DNA from: 13-2-20CM-68-14 sp046733295
GTDB lineage: Bacteria > Actinomycetota > Thermoleophilia > Gaiellales > Gaiellaceae
DNA: 64,000 bases
NCBI GenBank assembly: GCA_046733295.1
Contig: JBKPOY010000031.1
Coordinates: 1-64,000, forward strand
Reading direction: 5' to 3'
Positions 42,265 through 50,602 of the stretch are shown one piece after another. Below the pieces are notes generated by a model. The model did not search any database. It was not told the DNA's origin and was given only the letters and a program-made list of their open reading frames with translations. Each line of letters starts with the position of its first letter. Positions within the stretch are counted from its first letter, which is position 1. The translations under genes were made by a program, and so were the position numbers.

Positions 42265-42972
42265 CTAGATGCGGCCCCGCAGGGCAGCCAGCCGCAGCGC
42301 CGGCACCTTCCACATCCCTTCGAACACGATCGAGCGGCTCATCTTCGACCCGCCCACCTCCCGGTCGACGAAGGTGATCGGGATTTCGACCACCCGGAAG
42401 CCCGCCCGCTGGGCACGGTAGGTCGTCTCGATCTGGAACGCGTACCCGCGCGAGTCGACGGCGTCGAGGTCGATGGTCTCGAGCACCCGGCGCCGGTAGC
42501 ACTTGAAGCCGCCGGTGAGGTCGTGGACCGGGCTCGAGAGGAGGAGGCGGGCGTAGAGCGAGCCGCCCGCGGAGACCGCTCGGCGGAGGAGGCCCCAGTT
42601 CTCGACCCGTCCGCCTGCGGCGTAGCGTGAGCCCAGCGCGAGGTCGGCGTCTCGGGTTGCTTCGATCAGCCGGGGGACGTCGGCCGGGTCGTGGGAGAAA
42701 TCGCAGTCCATCTCGAGGATCAGCTCGGCGCCGTCGGCGAGCGCGCGGCGAAAGCCGGCTTTGTACGCCGGTCCGAGCCCTTCCTTCTTCGCCCGGTGGA
42801 GGACGTCGACGAAGGTGAGGTCGGCTGCGAGCTCGTCGGCGAGCTCGCCCGTCCCGTCGGGCGAGTTGTCGTCGATCACGAGCACGTGAACCCCGTACTC
42901 GGCCAGCGCGCGCAGCATCGACTCGAGGTTCTCGCGCTCGTTGTACGTGGGCAGGCAGACGGTGGCTCGCAT
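42265..42972 (-). CDS. Family 2 glycosyltransferase, polyprenyl-phosphate mannosyltransferase-like (DPM1)
   Basis: 235 residues. It matches dolichol/polyprenyl-phosphate mannosyltransferases: VCLPTYNERENLESML, VLVIDDNSPDGTGELADEL, EMDCDFSHDPADVPRL (metal-binding DxD as DCD), then GSRYAAGGRVENWG and VHDLTGGFKCYRRR, QIETTYRAQRAGFRVVEIPI. No transmembrane C-terminus, so the short soluble type. It would make polyprenyl-phosphate-mannose for glycosylation or lipomannan-like glycans. ATG 42972 begins the conserved part; ATG 42987 is possible. Confidence 0.9.
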   Translation of the reverse strand: MRATVCLPTYNERENLESMLRALAEYGVHVLVIDDNSPDGTGELADELAADLTFVDVLHRAKKEGLGPAYKAGFRRALADGAELILEMDCDFSHDPADVPRLIEATRDADLALGSRYAAGGRVENWGLLRRAVSAGGSLYARLLLSSPVHDLTGGFKCYRRRVLETIDLDAVDSRGYAFQIETTYRAQRAGFRVVEIPITFVDREVGGSKMSRSIVFEGMWKVPALRLAALRGRI

Positions 42973-42981
42973 CGTGCGCCG

Positions 42982-42987
42982 TATCAT
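42982..42987 (+). promoter_or_regulatory. TANNNT box before polX
   Basis: TATCAT ends 7 nt before the GTG at 42995, inside the 22-bp divergent gap. No ribosome-binding site. Confidence 0.4.
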
Positions 42988-42994
42988 CGCCACC

Positions 42995-44707
42995 GTGGCC
43001 AAGACGCTGCCCCGCAACGCGGACGTGGCGGAGCAGCTCGAGCTGCTCGCCGACATCCTCGAGCTCGAAGGCGAGGCCGCCTACAGGCTGCTCGCCTACA
43101 GGCGCGCGGCGGCGCGCGTGCGCGAGACTCCGGGCCTCGTCGCCGAGCTCGCACTCGAGGGCAAGGCGAAGGACCTTCCCGGGATCGGCAAGGTGATCGA
43201 GGGCAAGATCGTCGAGATCGTCAACGACGGCGAGATCCATGCGTTGACGAAGCACAAGTCGATGGTCCCGCCGGACGTGGTCGAGTTCACACGCCTTCCC
43301 GGCCTGGGGCCGAAGACGGCGCGGAAGATCTGGAAGGAGCTCGGCGTGACGACGCTCGCCGACCTCAAGGTGGCGGCGAAAGAGGAGCGGCTGCGGGTGC
43401 TGCCGGGGCTCGGCGCCAAGCTCGAGGAGCGCATCGTCAACGAGCTTTCGGGCAAGCGGAAGGCGCCGCAGGAGGTGAGGCCGCTCCTCGGCTCGGGGTT
43501 ACCCGCCGTCCAGGCGGTCGTCGGCGTCCTGCGTGAGCATCCCGCCGCGCTCGAGGTCTCCGAGGCCGGAAGCGTCCGCCGGCGGAGGGAGACGTTCCGC
43601 GATCTCGACATCATCGCGACAGCGACGGCGCCGGCTGAGCTGACGGACTACTTCACGAAGCTCCGCTGGGTCGCACAGGTGGTCGCGAAAGGCGAGTCGA
43701 AGGCGACCGTGATCTCGAACGACGGCCTGCGCTTCGATCTCCGCGTCGTCCCGCAGGGGCTCTACGGCAACCTGCTGCAGCATTTCAGCGGCTCGAAGCA
43801 CCACAACGTCGCGTTGCGCGAGGACGCCGTTCGGCGCGGGCTCTCCATCTCGGAGAACGGCGTCAAGAACGTGGAGACGGGCGAGATTTTCAGGACCGGC
43901 AGCGAGGAGGAGCTCTACGAGTTCCTCGGCTACCAGTACATCCCGCCGGAGCTCCGGGAGAATCTCGGCGAGATCGAGGCGGCCCGGAAGCGCGAGCTGC
44001 CGGAGCTCGTCGCGCTGTCCGATCTTCGCGGCGACCTCCATTCACATTCGACCTGGTCCTCGGACGGCAAGAACACGATCGAGGAGATGGCCGAGACTGC
44101 GAAGGAGCGGGGCTACTCATACCTGGCGGTCACCGACCATTCCCACTACCTGAGGGAAGGACGGCTCGAGGCCCAGGACCGCGAGATCGACGCTCTCAAC
44201 GAGCGGCTCGGGCGCTTCCGGCTGCTCAAGGGCATCGAGGTGAACATCCGCGCCGACGGCACGCTCGACGTCGACGACGAGACCCTCGCCAAGCGCGATT
44301 GGGTGGTTGCCTCGCTTCACACCGCGTTCGACAAGAACCCGACGGAGCGGGTGCTGTCGGCGATGGAGAACCCCCATGTCGACTGCATCGGGCACTTGAC
44401 CGCCCGCAAGATCAACCGGCGAGGCCCCGCCGACATCGATCTCGCGCGGGTGTTCGAGCGGGCGCTCGCGACGAAGACGTTCCTCGAGATCAACTCGCAG
44501 CCCGACCGGCTCGATCTCCGCGACGCGCACGCGCGGGCCGCGGGGGAGGCCGGCGTGCTGCTCGCGATCGACAGCGACGCCCACTCCACGGGCGCCCTTG
44601 CCTATCCGGAGCTCGGTGTCGGTCAGGCGCGGCGGGCCTGGCTGACCAAGGAGCAGATCCTGAACACGCGCACGTGGCCGCAGATCAAGAAGCTGCTCGG
44701 CGGATGA
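42995..44707 (+). CDS. polX: Family X DNA polymerase/3'-5' exonuclease PolX
   Basis: 570 residues, the same length as Bacillus PolX. The N-terminal 8-kDa and HhH region has LPGIGKVIEGKIVEIV and LPGLGPKTARKIWKEL. The palm has AGSVRRRRETFRDLDIIATA with the catalytic DxD and GLRFDLRVVP with the third Asp. The C-terminal PHP domain has LRGDLHSHSTWSSDGKNT, VTDHSHY, GIEVNIRADG and DSDAHST, giving 3'-5' exonuclease activity. It fills short gaps in base-excision repair. Its stop overlaps the decarboxylase start as ATGA. Confidence 0.95.
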   Translation: MAKTLPRNADVAEQLELLADILELEGEAAYRLLAYRRAAARVRETPGLVAELALEGKAKDLPGIGKVIEGKIVEIVNDGEIHALTKHKSMVPPDVVEFTRLPGLGPKTARKIWKELGVTTLADLKVAAKEERLRVLPGLGAKLEERIVNELSGKRKAPQEVRPLLGSGLPAVQAVVGVLREHPAALEVSEAGSVRRRRETFRDLDIIATATAPAELTDYFTKLRWVAQVVAKGESKATVISNDGLRFDLRVVPQGLYGNLLQHFSGSKHHNVALREDAVRRGLSISENGVKNVETGEIFRTGSEEELYEFLGYQYIPPELRENLGEIEAARKRELPELVALSDLRGDLHSHSTWSSDGKNTIEEMAETAKERGYSYLAVTDHSHYLREGRLEAQDREIDALNERLGRFRLLKGIEVNIRADGTLDVDDETLAKRDWVVASLHTAFDKNPTERVLSAMENPHVDCIGHLTARKINRRGPADIDLARVFERALATKTFLEINSQPDRLDLRDAHARAAGEAGVLLAIDSDAHSTGALAYPELGVGQARRAWLTKEQILNTRTWPQIKKLLGG

Positions 44708-46005
44708 GCTTTCGGGGCGACGGCGCGGCGGCGCTGGAATGGGCCGCCTCGTACCTGGAGCGCGTGCACGAGCTTCCGGTGCTCGCGCAGGTGGAGCCGG
44801 GTGAGATTCGCCGGGCACTGCCGGAGTCGCCGCCCGAGCGCGCGGAGCCCTTCTCCGCGGTCCTGCGCGATCTCGACGAGGTTTTGCTTCCCGGGATCAC
44901 GCACTGGCAGCATCCCGGCTTCTTCGCGTATTTCGCAACGACCGGTTCGGAGCCGGGCATCCTCGCGGAGCTGCTGGCCGCGGCCCTCAACGTGACGCAG
45001 ATCCTCTGGCGTACCTCCCCGGCGGCGACCGAGCTCGAGCTCGTGACCATGGACTGGCTCGCCCAGCTGCTCGGCCTGCCGCGCGAGTGGCACGGGCACA
45101 TCGAGGACACCGCGTCCACGTCGACGCTCGCGGCTCTCGCGGCGGCGCGGGAGCGGTATCCCGGGCGGGTCGTGCTCTGCTCCGAGCACGCCCATTCCTC
45201 CGTCGAGAAGGCCGCCCGTCTGCTCGGTCTTGCGGTGCAGAAGGTGCCGGCCGACGGTGAGTTCCGCATGCGGACGGACGGTCTCATCGATCTGGAGGGC
45301 GCGTGCGCCCTCGTCGCGACCGTGGGGACGACCTCGTCGACGTCGGTCGACCCGGTCGCTGAGTTGGCGGAGATCTGCGAACGGGAGCACGTCTGGCTGC
45401 ACGTCGACGCCGCGTATGCGGGCTCGGCCATGGTCTGTCCCGAGTTCAGGCCGGTGTGGGAAGGCATCGAACGCGCCGACTCCGTCGTCGTCAATCCGCA
45501 CAAGTGGCTCTTCACGCCGGTCGACTGCTCGGCCTTGTGGACCAGGCGGCCGGACGATCTGCACGCGGCGATGACGCTTGTCCCGGAATACCTGCGCACG
45601 GGTGACGAGGACGCCCTGAACCTGAGCGAGTACGGGCCTGCGCTCGGGCGCCGCTTCCGCGCCCTGAAGCTGTGGGCGGTTTTGCGCTGCTACGGCCGCG
45701 AGGGGCTCCAGGAGCGTATTCGCGAGGCGGTGCGGCTCGCGAAGCTCTTCGAGGGGTGGGTGCGGGAGGAGCCGGGCTGGGAGGTCGTGGCTCCGAGGCC
45801 GTTCTCGGTCGTCTGCTTCAGGCGGGAGGGATCGGACGCGGAGAACGCGGCGTTGCTCGAGTGTGTGAACGCGAGCGGTGAGGCCTTCCTCTCGCACACG
45901 GTGCTCGACGCCCGCTACGTCCTGCGGCTCGCGATCGGGAACGCGCGCACCGAGGAGGCGGACGTGGCCCGCGCATGGGAGGTGCTTCGGCGCTGCACGC
46001 GGTGA
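44704..46005 (+). CDS. Group II PLP-dependent decarboxylase (aromatic amino acid type)
   Basis: 433 residues. It resembles aromatic-L-amino-acid decarboxylases and Trp/Tyr decarboxylases: THWQHPGFFAYFATTGSEPGILAELLAAALNV, then SPAATELELVTMDWLAQLLGLP, HSSVEKAARLLGL, HVDAAYAGSAMVCPEFRP and the PLP lysine in VVNPHKWLFTPVDCSALWT. The ATG overlaps the polX stop. Substrate is unknown; tyrosine, DOPA, tryptophan or phenylalanine are possible. Nothing nearby suggests a pathway. Confidence 0.88.
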   Translation: MSFRGDGAAALEWAASYLERVHELPVLAQVEPGEIRRALPESPPERAEPFSAVLRDLDEVLLPGITHWQHPGFFAYFATTGSEPGILAELLAAALNVTQILWRTSPAATELELVTMDWLAQLLGLPREWHGHIEDTASTSTLAALAAARERYPGRVVLCSEHAHSSVEKAARLLGLAVQKVPADGEFRMRTDGLIDLEGACALVATVGTTSSTSVDPVAELAEICEREHVWLHVDAAYAGSAMVCPEFRPVWEGIERADSVVVNPHKWLFTPVDCSALWTRRPDDLHAAMTLVPEYLRTGDEDALNLSEYGPALGRRFRALKLWAVLRCYGREGLQERIREAVRLAKLFEGWVREEPGWEVVAPRPFSVVCFRREGSDAENAALLECVNASGEAFLSHTVLDARYVLRLAIGNARTEEADVARAWEVLRRCTR

Positions 46006-46685
46006 TCTTCGATCTCTGGGACACGCTGGTCGACTTCGATCCGGCGGGATCGCAGGCCTTCCAGGATCGCGTGGCCGAACGGCTGGGTCGCGATCCGGAG
46101 CGATTTGCGGAGCTCTGGCTCGCGGGAAGGCCCGAGCGAGACAGCGGCTCGCTGCGGGACTATTTGCTCGGAATCGGCGCCGAACCCTCGGTGGCAGACG
46201 AGGTCGTCGAGCTGAGGCACGAGGCCACGCGTCGGATGCTGACGCCGAGGCCCGGGGCGGTGGAGACGCTTCGCGAGCTCCGCCGGCGCGGGATCCTCGT
46301 CGGCCTGATCAGCGTCTGCAGCGAGGACGTGCCGAACGTCTGGGACGAGACGGCGCTGGCGGGACTGTTCGACTCGACTGTGTTCTCGTGCTCCGTCGGG
46401 CTGCGCAAGCCCGACCCCAGGATCTACCGGCTCGCGCTGGGCGAGCTCGGCGTGGACGCACGCGACTCCGTCTTCGTCGGCGACGGCGCGAACGACGAGC
46501 TCGCCGGAGCCGAGCGGGTCGGCATGCGGGCCGTCCTGATCCACCGCGAGGGCGAGCAGCCGTACTGGGACGAGGTCCGCGATTGGCGCGGACCTCGGAT
46601 CACGAGCATCCCGGCGCTCCTCGACCTACTGGGATCCGAGGGCTTCCGCCGCGGCGTCGTGGAGGGCGATCCGGTAACGCCATAG
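45975..46685 (+). CDS. HAD-superfamily hydrolase
   Basis: 236 residues. The motifs are VIFDLWDTLVD (nucleophile Asp), LISVCS (motif II Ser), LRKPDPRIYRLAL (motif III Lys) and FVGDGANDELAGAERVG (motif IV). It belongs to the phosphatase subgroup with a helical cap. ATG 45975 overlaps the decarboxylase by 31 bp; a GTG at 46002 overlapping the stop as GTGA would give a shorter start MIFDLWDTL. The substrate is not evident. It overlaps the convergent NUDIX gene by 60 bp. Confidence 0.85.
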   Translation: MGGASALHAVIFDLWDTLVDFDPAGSQAFQDRVAERLGRDPERFAELWLAGRPERDSGSLRDYLLGIGAEPSVADEVVELRHEATRRMLTPRPGAVETLRELRRRGILVGLISVCSEDVPNVWDETALAGLFDSTVFSCSVGLRKPDPRIYRLALGELGVDARDSVFVGDGANDELAGAERVGMRAVLIHREGEQPYWDEVRDWRGPRITSIPALLDLLGSEGFRRGVVEGDPVTP

Positions 46686-47183
46686 CGGCCGGCCGGTGGC
46701 GAGAAACGCCTTTCGGAGCGGTCCTGACAGCTCGGCCAGCGTCCCCCACCGCGCGGCCTCGATCTCTCGGACGTCGCGTGGGGCGAGCACCCCGCGCAAC
46801 GCCCGGGCCTCGAACACGTGCGTGCGCCATTCGAGCTCGCGACCGGCGTGCCGGAAGCGCGCGTGGACGTCGACGAGATAGCGGGCGAGCTCGACCTCGA
46901 GGCCTGTCTCCTCGAGTGCCTCGCGGAGCGCCCCGGCCTCGAAATCCTCGCCAGGCTTCACACCGCCCCCGGGCGGGCGCCAGAGGCCGGGCGCGTACTG
47001 CGGCTTCCGGATGAGGGCAAGCCGGTCGCCGTCGAAGATGAACAGCGTCACGTCGTGCGCCCGGCCCGCCTCCAGGGTGGTGAGCCGGTACTCGGGCTCT
47101 GTGATCTCGCCTTCCCACTCCAGCTGCTCCGGCCGGCCGAAACGCGCGCGCACGGTCTCGAGCACCGCTTCGTCTACGTGCAC
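46626..47183 (-). CDS. NUDIX hydrolase
   Basis: 185 residues. The Nudix box GVKPGEDFEAGALREALEET (GX5EX7REUXEEXGU) lies near residues 72-91. Before it is VTLFIFDGDRLALIRKPQYAPGLWRPPGG. It hydrolyses a nucleoside diphosphate derivative of unknown identity. GTG start with a TAGCAT box 7 nt upstream. Its 3' end overlaps the HAD gene end by 60 bp on the opposite strand. Confidence 0.9.
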   Translation of the reverse strand: MHVDEAVLETVRARFGRPEQLEWEGEITEPEYRLTTLEAGRAHDVTLFIFDGDRLALIRKPQYAPGLWRPPGGGVKPGEDFEAGALREALEETGLEVELARYLVDVHARFRHAGRELEWRTHVFEARALRGVLAPRDVREIEAARWGTLAELSGPLRKAFLATGRPLWRYRIALHDAAAEALGSQ

Positions 47184-47190
47184 GATGCCG

Positions 47191-47200
47191 ATGCTACGGT
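47191..47200. promoter_or_regulatory. Overlapping TANNNT boxes for the NUDIX and kinase genes
   Basis: Minus-strand TAGCAT (47191-47196) is 7 nt before the NUDIX GTG. Plus-strand TACGGT (47195-47200) is 9 nt before the kinase ATG. They share two bases in a 26-bp divergent gap. Confidence 0.4.
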
Positions 47201-47209
47201 CCGCGCAGC

Positions 47210-48295
47210 ATGCCCCGCGTTCGCCGCCTGCGCCGCGAGGCTCCCGCGCTCGAGCTGCTCGCGGCGACGCTCCCGGAGCTTCGGCTCGGGCTCTCCGAGG
47301 GCGGCGCCCGGACGGTCGCGTACGAGGTCTTCGAGAAGCTGGGCTTCGGTGCCGTTGCCGTCACCGACACGAACCGGGTGCTCGCGTTCGTCGGCGCCGG
47401 AGCGGATCACCATCGAGCCGGGGACGAGCCGATCAGACCCGTCTTCGAGGCGCTGGCGGCGAACGAAGCGAGGGTAGCCCCGCTCGCCCTGAGGGTCGCC
47501 TGCCGGCATCCCGCCTGCCCGCTCGGGGCCGCCGCGATCGTCCCACTGCGCCTGAGCGACGGGCCGGTCGGCGCTCTGGTCGCCTTCGCGACGGACGGCT
47601 CCCCGCTGGCCGACGAGGACGTCGACCTCCTCGTCGCGCTGAGCGACCAGTTGTCCGGACAGCTGCAGCTCTCCGAGCTCGCGGGCTCGGCGCGCGCGGC
47701 CGCCTCGGCGGAGCTGAAGGCGCTCCAGGCCGAGATCGAACCGCACTTCCTCTTCAACTGTCTGAACACGATCGCGAGCTTCATCCGCACCGATCCCGAC
47801 CGCGCGCGGGAGTTGATCCTCGCGTTCGCCGACTACTGCCGCTGGACGCTCTCGCGCCCGGGTGAGTTCGTGTCGCTCGAGGAGGAGCTCGGGCACGTCA
47901 GGAGCTACCTCGCCCTCGAGCAGGCTCGCTTCGGGCCGCAGCTGGAGGTCTCGATCGACGCGACCGGCGACGCCCTGGCGGTGCGCCTGCCGCCGTTTCT
48001 CGTGCAGCCGCTCGTCGAGAACGCCGTCAAGCACGGCAAGACCGACCGTCCACTGCGCCTGGTCGTGCGCGCACGCGTCCGTCGTGGCCGCCTGCGCGTG
48101 ACCGTTCGCGACAACGGGCGCGGAATCGCCCGTGAGGCGCTCGAGCGCGTGCTCGAGCCGGGTGTCGGCGAGGGCGACGGCTCCGGGCTCGGGCTCGCCA
48201 ACGTCCACCGCCGCCTGACGGCGTTCTACGGCGAGGGCGTACGGCTCAAGTCGGGCGGCTTCGGCACGGTCGTACGGCTCGACGTGCCGGCATGA
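47210..48295 (+). CDS. LytS-type sensor histidine kinase without membrane segments
   Basis: 361 residues. A GAF-like domain covers about 30-160 (VAVTDTNRVLAFVGAG, AIVPLRLSDGPVGALVAF). The His_kinase domain has the phospho-acceptor in LQAEIEPHFLFNCLNTIASF near residue 185, VENAVKHGKTDRPLRLVV as the N box and DNGRGI plus GSGLGLANVHRRL as G boxes. It lacks transmembrane helices, so it senses a cytoplasmic signal. It pairs with the LytTR regulator 34 bp downstream. Confidence 0.92.
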   Translation: MPRVRRLRREAPALELLAATLPELRLGLSEGGARTVAYEVFEKLGFGAVAVTDTNRVLAFVGAGADHHRAGDEPIRPVFEALAANEARVAPLALRVACRHPACPLGAAAIVPLRLSDGPVGALVAFATDGSPLADEDVDLLVALSDQLSGQLQLSELAGSARAAASAELKALQAEIEPHFLFNCLNTIASFIRTDPDRARELILAFADYCRWTLSRPGEFVSLEEELGHVRSYLALEQARFGPQLEVSIDATGDALAVRLPPFLVQPLVENAVKHGKTDRPLRLVVRARVRRGRLRVTVRDNGRGIAREALERVLEPGVGEGDGSGLGLANVHRRLTAFYGEGVRLKSGGFGTVVRLDVPA

Positions 48296-48329
48296 GGCGT
48301 CGCCCGCGGCGCCGACGGTCGGGCGAGGG

Positions 48330-49052
48330 GTGCGTGTGATCCTCCGGGCGCTGATCGTCGACGACGAAGCCCCGGCGCGTGGCGAGCTCCGGTACCTGCT
48401 CGCCGCTCACCCCGAGATCGAGGTCGTGGGTGAGGCGGCGACTGCGAAGGAGGCGGTCGCGCTCGCGGAGGGCGTGCGCTACGACGTCGTCTTCCTCGAT
48501 GTCGAGCTGCCGGGCATGACCGGACTCGAGGCCGCCAGGCTCGTCCTCGACCGCCGCGAGCATCCGGCAGTCGTCTTCGTCACCGCCCACGAGCGATACG
48601 CCGTGGACGCCTTCGCGGTGGAGGCGTTCGACTACCTCGTCAAGCCGGTCGAGCCCGAACGGCTCGCGCGCGTCGTCGAGCGCCTCGCGCAGGCTCGCAG
48701 GCGGGAGGCCCCGCCGGTGGAGAAAATCGCGGTCGTCAGCTCGGGTGGCGCGAAGTCCCTGCTGGACTACGAATCGATCCACTGGATCGAGGCCGACGGC
48801 GACTACAGCCGGGTGCACACGTACGACCGCTCGTATCTCGCCACGTCGTCGCTCCGCGAGCTGGAGCAGGTGCTGCCGCCGGGCCGATTCGCCCGGATCC
48901 ACCGCAGCCACGTCGTCAACCTCGCCAAGGTCGCAGCGGTCAGACGCACCGGCTCCGACCGCATCCGCCTGGCGCTCGACGACGAGTCGCATACCGAGCT
49001 CGACGTCGCCCGACGGCAGACGCGCGCGCTGCGCGAGCGGCTGCGGCTCTAG
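48330..49052 (+). CDS. LytTR-family response regulator
   Basis: 240 residues. The receiver domain has LIVDDEAPARGELR, phospho-acceptor Asp in VVFLDVELPGMTGLEA, VFVTAHERYAVDAFAVEAFDYLVKPV (signature Thr and Lys). The LytTR DNA-binding domain has IHWIEADGDYSRVHT, TSSLRELEQVLPPGRFARIHRSHVVNL. It is the partner of the upstream LytS-like kinase. LytTR regulators bind direct-repeat sites; none could be picked out here. GTG start. Confidence 0.94.
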   Translation: MRVILRALIVDDEAPARGELRYLLAAHPEIEVVGEAATAKEAVALAEGVRYDVVFLDVELPGMTGLEAARLVLDRREHPAVVFVTAHERYAVDAFAVEAFDYLVKPVEPERLARVVERLAQARRREAPPVEKIAVVSSGGAKSLLDYESIHWIEADGDYSRVHTYDRSYLATSSLRELEQVLPPGRFARIHRSHVVNLAKVAAVRRTGSDRIRLALDDESHTELDVARRQTRALRERLRL

Positions 49053-49134
49053 CAGGGTTGGCGGAATACCGCTCGGTCGCCGGGGGGCGAGTAGCGCGGC
49101 GCGGCGGCACAGACTGTATTTCGTCAGACCCTCC
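49053..49134. other. Short convergent gap with recurrent 3' motif
   Basis: 82 bp. It begins with CAGGGTTGGCGGAAT right after the regulator stop, very like GAGGGTTTGGCGGAAT after the MerR-like gene. No strong hairpin is evident and no gene is seen. Confidence 0.4.
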
Positions 49135-49848
49135 TTAAAGGCGACGGAGCAGCTCGAGCAGCGCCGCAGGGCTTTCGACCGTCAGGTCAGCCGCCTCGCG
49201 CAGCTCCGGCGGACCCTCGTCCGACGCAACCGCGATCCGGACGCCTGCGTCGAGACCTTCGAGTCCGCGGAACGCGTCGAGGTCGGTCGTGTCGTCGCCT
49301 GCGTAGAGGGCCCGCCGGAGGCCGCGCTCCGCGAGCAGCGTGTGCACGGCCGTTCCCTTGTCGGCGGGGATGGGCGGTCGCACCTCGAGCACCTTGCGGC
49401 CGAACCGGGCGTCGAGGCCGAGCGCGGCCGCCCGAGCCGCCACATGCCGGAGCTCGGCGACGGCCTCCTCTTCGTCCACCGCCTCCCGGTAGTGGAAGAC
49501 GACGGCGAGGCCCTTGTCCTCGACCGGCCAGGAGACACTCCCGGCGAACTCGTGCAGCGGCCCGCGCCAGCGCTCGGCCTCAGGCGCGAGCTCGAGCCCG
49601 TGGACGCCGACGTAGATCGCCCCCTCGACGCCGACGAGGCGCGCCGCGTCCGCGCCAGTCCGGCCGCTCACGCAGGCGATGAGCGCGTAGCGGCCCACGA
49701 GCCGGCGCAGCTCTTTCTGCGTGTCCTCCGGGACCCCTGCGAGCTCGGGCCGCGCGACGATCGGCGCCAGCGTCCCGTCGACGTCGAGCAGGATCGCCGA
49801 CTCGCCGGGAGCCTCGACCAGGGGCTGGAGCAGGCGATCGACATCCAC
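49135..49848 (-). CDS. otsB: Trehalose-6-phosphate phosphatase
   Basis: 237-residue HAD phosphatase of the trehalose-phosphatase family: AILLDVDGTLAPIVARPELA (motif I), CVSGRTGADAARLVG, YVGVHGLELAPEAERW, KVLEVRPPIPADKGTAVHTLL and LYAGDDTTDLDAFRGLEGL. It would dephosphorylate trehalose-6-P to trehalose. The synthase gene otsA is not adjacent. GTG start with TATCGT 6 nt upstream. Confidence 0.93.
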   Translation of the reverse strand: MDVDRLLQPLVEAPGESAILLDVDGTLAPIVARPELAGVPEDTQKELRRLVGRYALIACVSGRTGADAARLVGVEGAIYVGVHGLELAPEAERWRGPLHEFAGSVSWPVEDKGLAVVFHYREAVDEEEAVAELRHVAARAAALGLDARFGRKVLEVRPPIPADKGTAVHTLLAERGLRRALYAGDDTTDLDAFRGLEGLDAGVRIAVASDEGPPELREAADLTVESPAALLELLRRL

Positions 49849-49853
49849 GGTCG

Positions 49854-49860
49854 TACGATA
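49854..49860. promoter_or_regulatory. Shared TANNNT promoter boxes for otsB and the TauE-like gene
   Basis: Plus-strand TACGAT (49854-49859) ends 6 nt before the TauE GTG, and minus-strand TATCGT (49855-49860) ends 6 nt before the otsB GTG. They overlap around the palindrome TCGTACGA in a 17-bp gap, so only one strand could be occupied at a time. Confidence 0.45.
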
Positions 49861-49865
49861 CGAGC

Positions 49866-50207
49866 GTGCGCCTCCTAGCGATCGGCGTCGCTGCCGGCGT
49901 GTTCAGCGCGCTCTTCGGCGTCGGGGGCGGGATCATCGTCGTGCCCTTGCTCGTGCTCGCGTTCGGCTACGAGACGCGACTGGCGACGGGAACTTCGCTC
50001 GCGGCACTCTCGATCACCGCGGCGGCGGGTGCGATCGCCTACGGCCTGCACGGGGACCTGAAGCCCGGAGCCGCCGCGATCGTCGGCGTGCCTGCGGTGT
50101 TCGGCGTGATTGCCGGAGTCGGCCTGCAGCAGCGGCTCGCCACGCGAACGCTGACGCTCGGGTTCGCCGTCCTGCTCGCGGCCGTCGGGATCCGGCTCCT
50201 CGTCTGA
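49866..50207 (+). CDS. Half-size TauE/SafE membrane transporter, first half
   Basis: 113 residues, with about 3-4 transmembrane segments. It has the family glycine motif SALFGVGGGIIVVPLLVLAFGY and RLATGTSLAALSITAAAGAI. Ordinary TauE/SafE proteins are ~250 residues with two copies of this repeat; this gene encodes one. The second copy follows with a 1-nt overlap. Probably part of a heterodimeric exporter of sulfite, organosulfonate or another anion. GTG start. Confidence 0.85.
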   Translation: MRLLAIGVAAGVFSALFGVGGGIIVVPLLVLAFGYETRLATGTSLAALSITAAAGAIAYGLHGDLKPGAAAIVGVPAVFGVIAGVGLQQRLATRTLTLGFAVLLAAVGIRLLV

Positions 50208-50602
50208 TGGAGATCGTCGCCGCGGTCCTCGGCTTCCTCGGAGGCGTCCTGGCCGGGCTGTTCGGCGTCGGTGGGGGCGTGATGTTCGTGCCGACGCTCG
50301 TTCTCGTGCTCGGTCTCACGCAAGTCCACGCCGAGGCGAGCTCCCTGCTCGCGATCATCCCGACCGTTGTCGTCGGCGCCTGGCGGCAGCATCGCCACGG
50401 CAACGTCGACTGGCACGCGGCCCTGCTCGTCGGCCTCGGCTCGGTCGCCGGCGTCGAGGGCGGCGTCCAGGCGGCCCGGGCGCTGCCCGAAGATGTCCTC
50501 CGACGGCTGTTCGGCGTCCTGATGCTCGCCGTCGCCGCGAATCTCGCCTGGCGTGTCCTGCGCGATCGAGCGGCCTATGCTTCTGCCGATGGCCGGCCCT
50601 GA
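50207..50602 (+). CDS. Half-size TauE/SafE membrane transporter, second half
   Basis: 131 residues, 3-4 transmembrane segments. Starts VAAVLGFLGGVLAGLFGVGGGVMFVPTLVLVLGL, so it carries its own FGVGGG motif, then HAEASSLLAIIPTVVVGAW and LGSVAGVEGG. The ATG shares the A of the previous TGA (TGATG), so the halves are coupled. It is in a different frame from the first half and not a simple frameshift remnant, since both halves begin with the same motif. Confidence 0.85.
   Translation: MEIVAAVLGFLGGVLAGLFGVGGGVMFVPTLVLVLGLTQVHAEASSLLAIIPTVVVGAWRQHRHGNVDWHAALLVGLGSVAGVEGGVQAARALPEDVLRRLFGVLMLAVAANLAWRVLRDRAAYASADGRP

Noticed and set aside
49866..50602. Frameshifted full-length TauE gene
   Set aside because: The second half begins with a proper ATG and its own family motif, and the 1-nt stop/start overlap is a normal coupling seen at fabG/fabF. 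Two intact genes are simpler.
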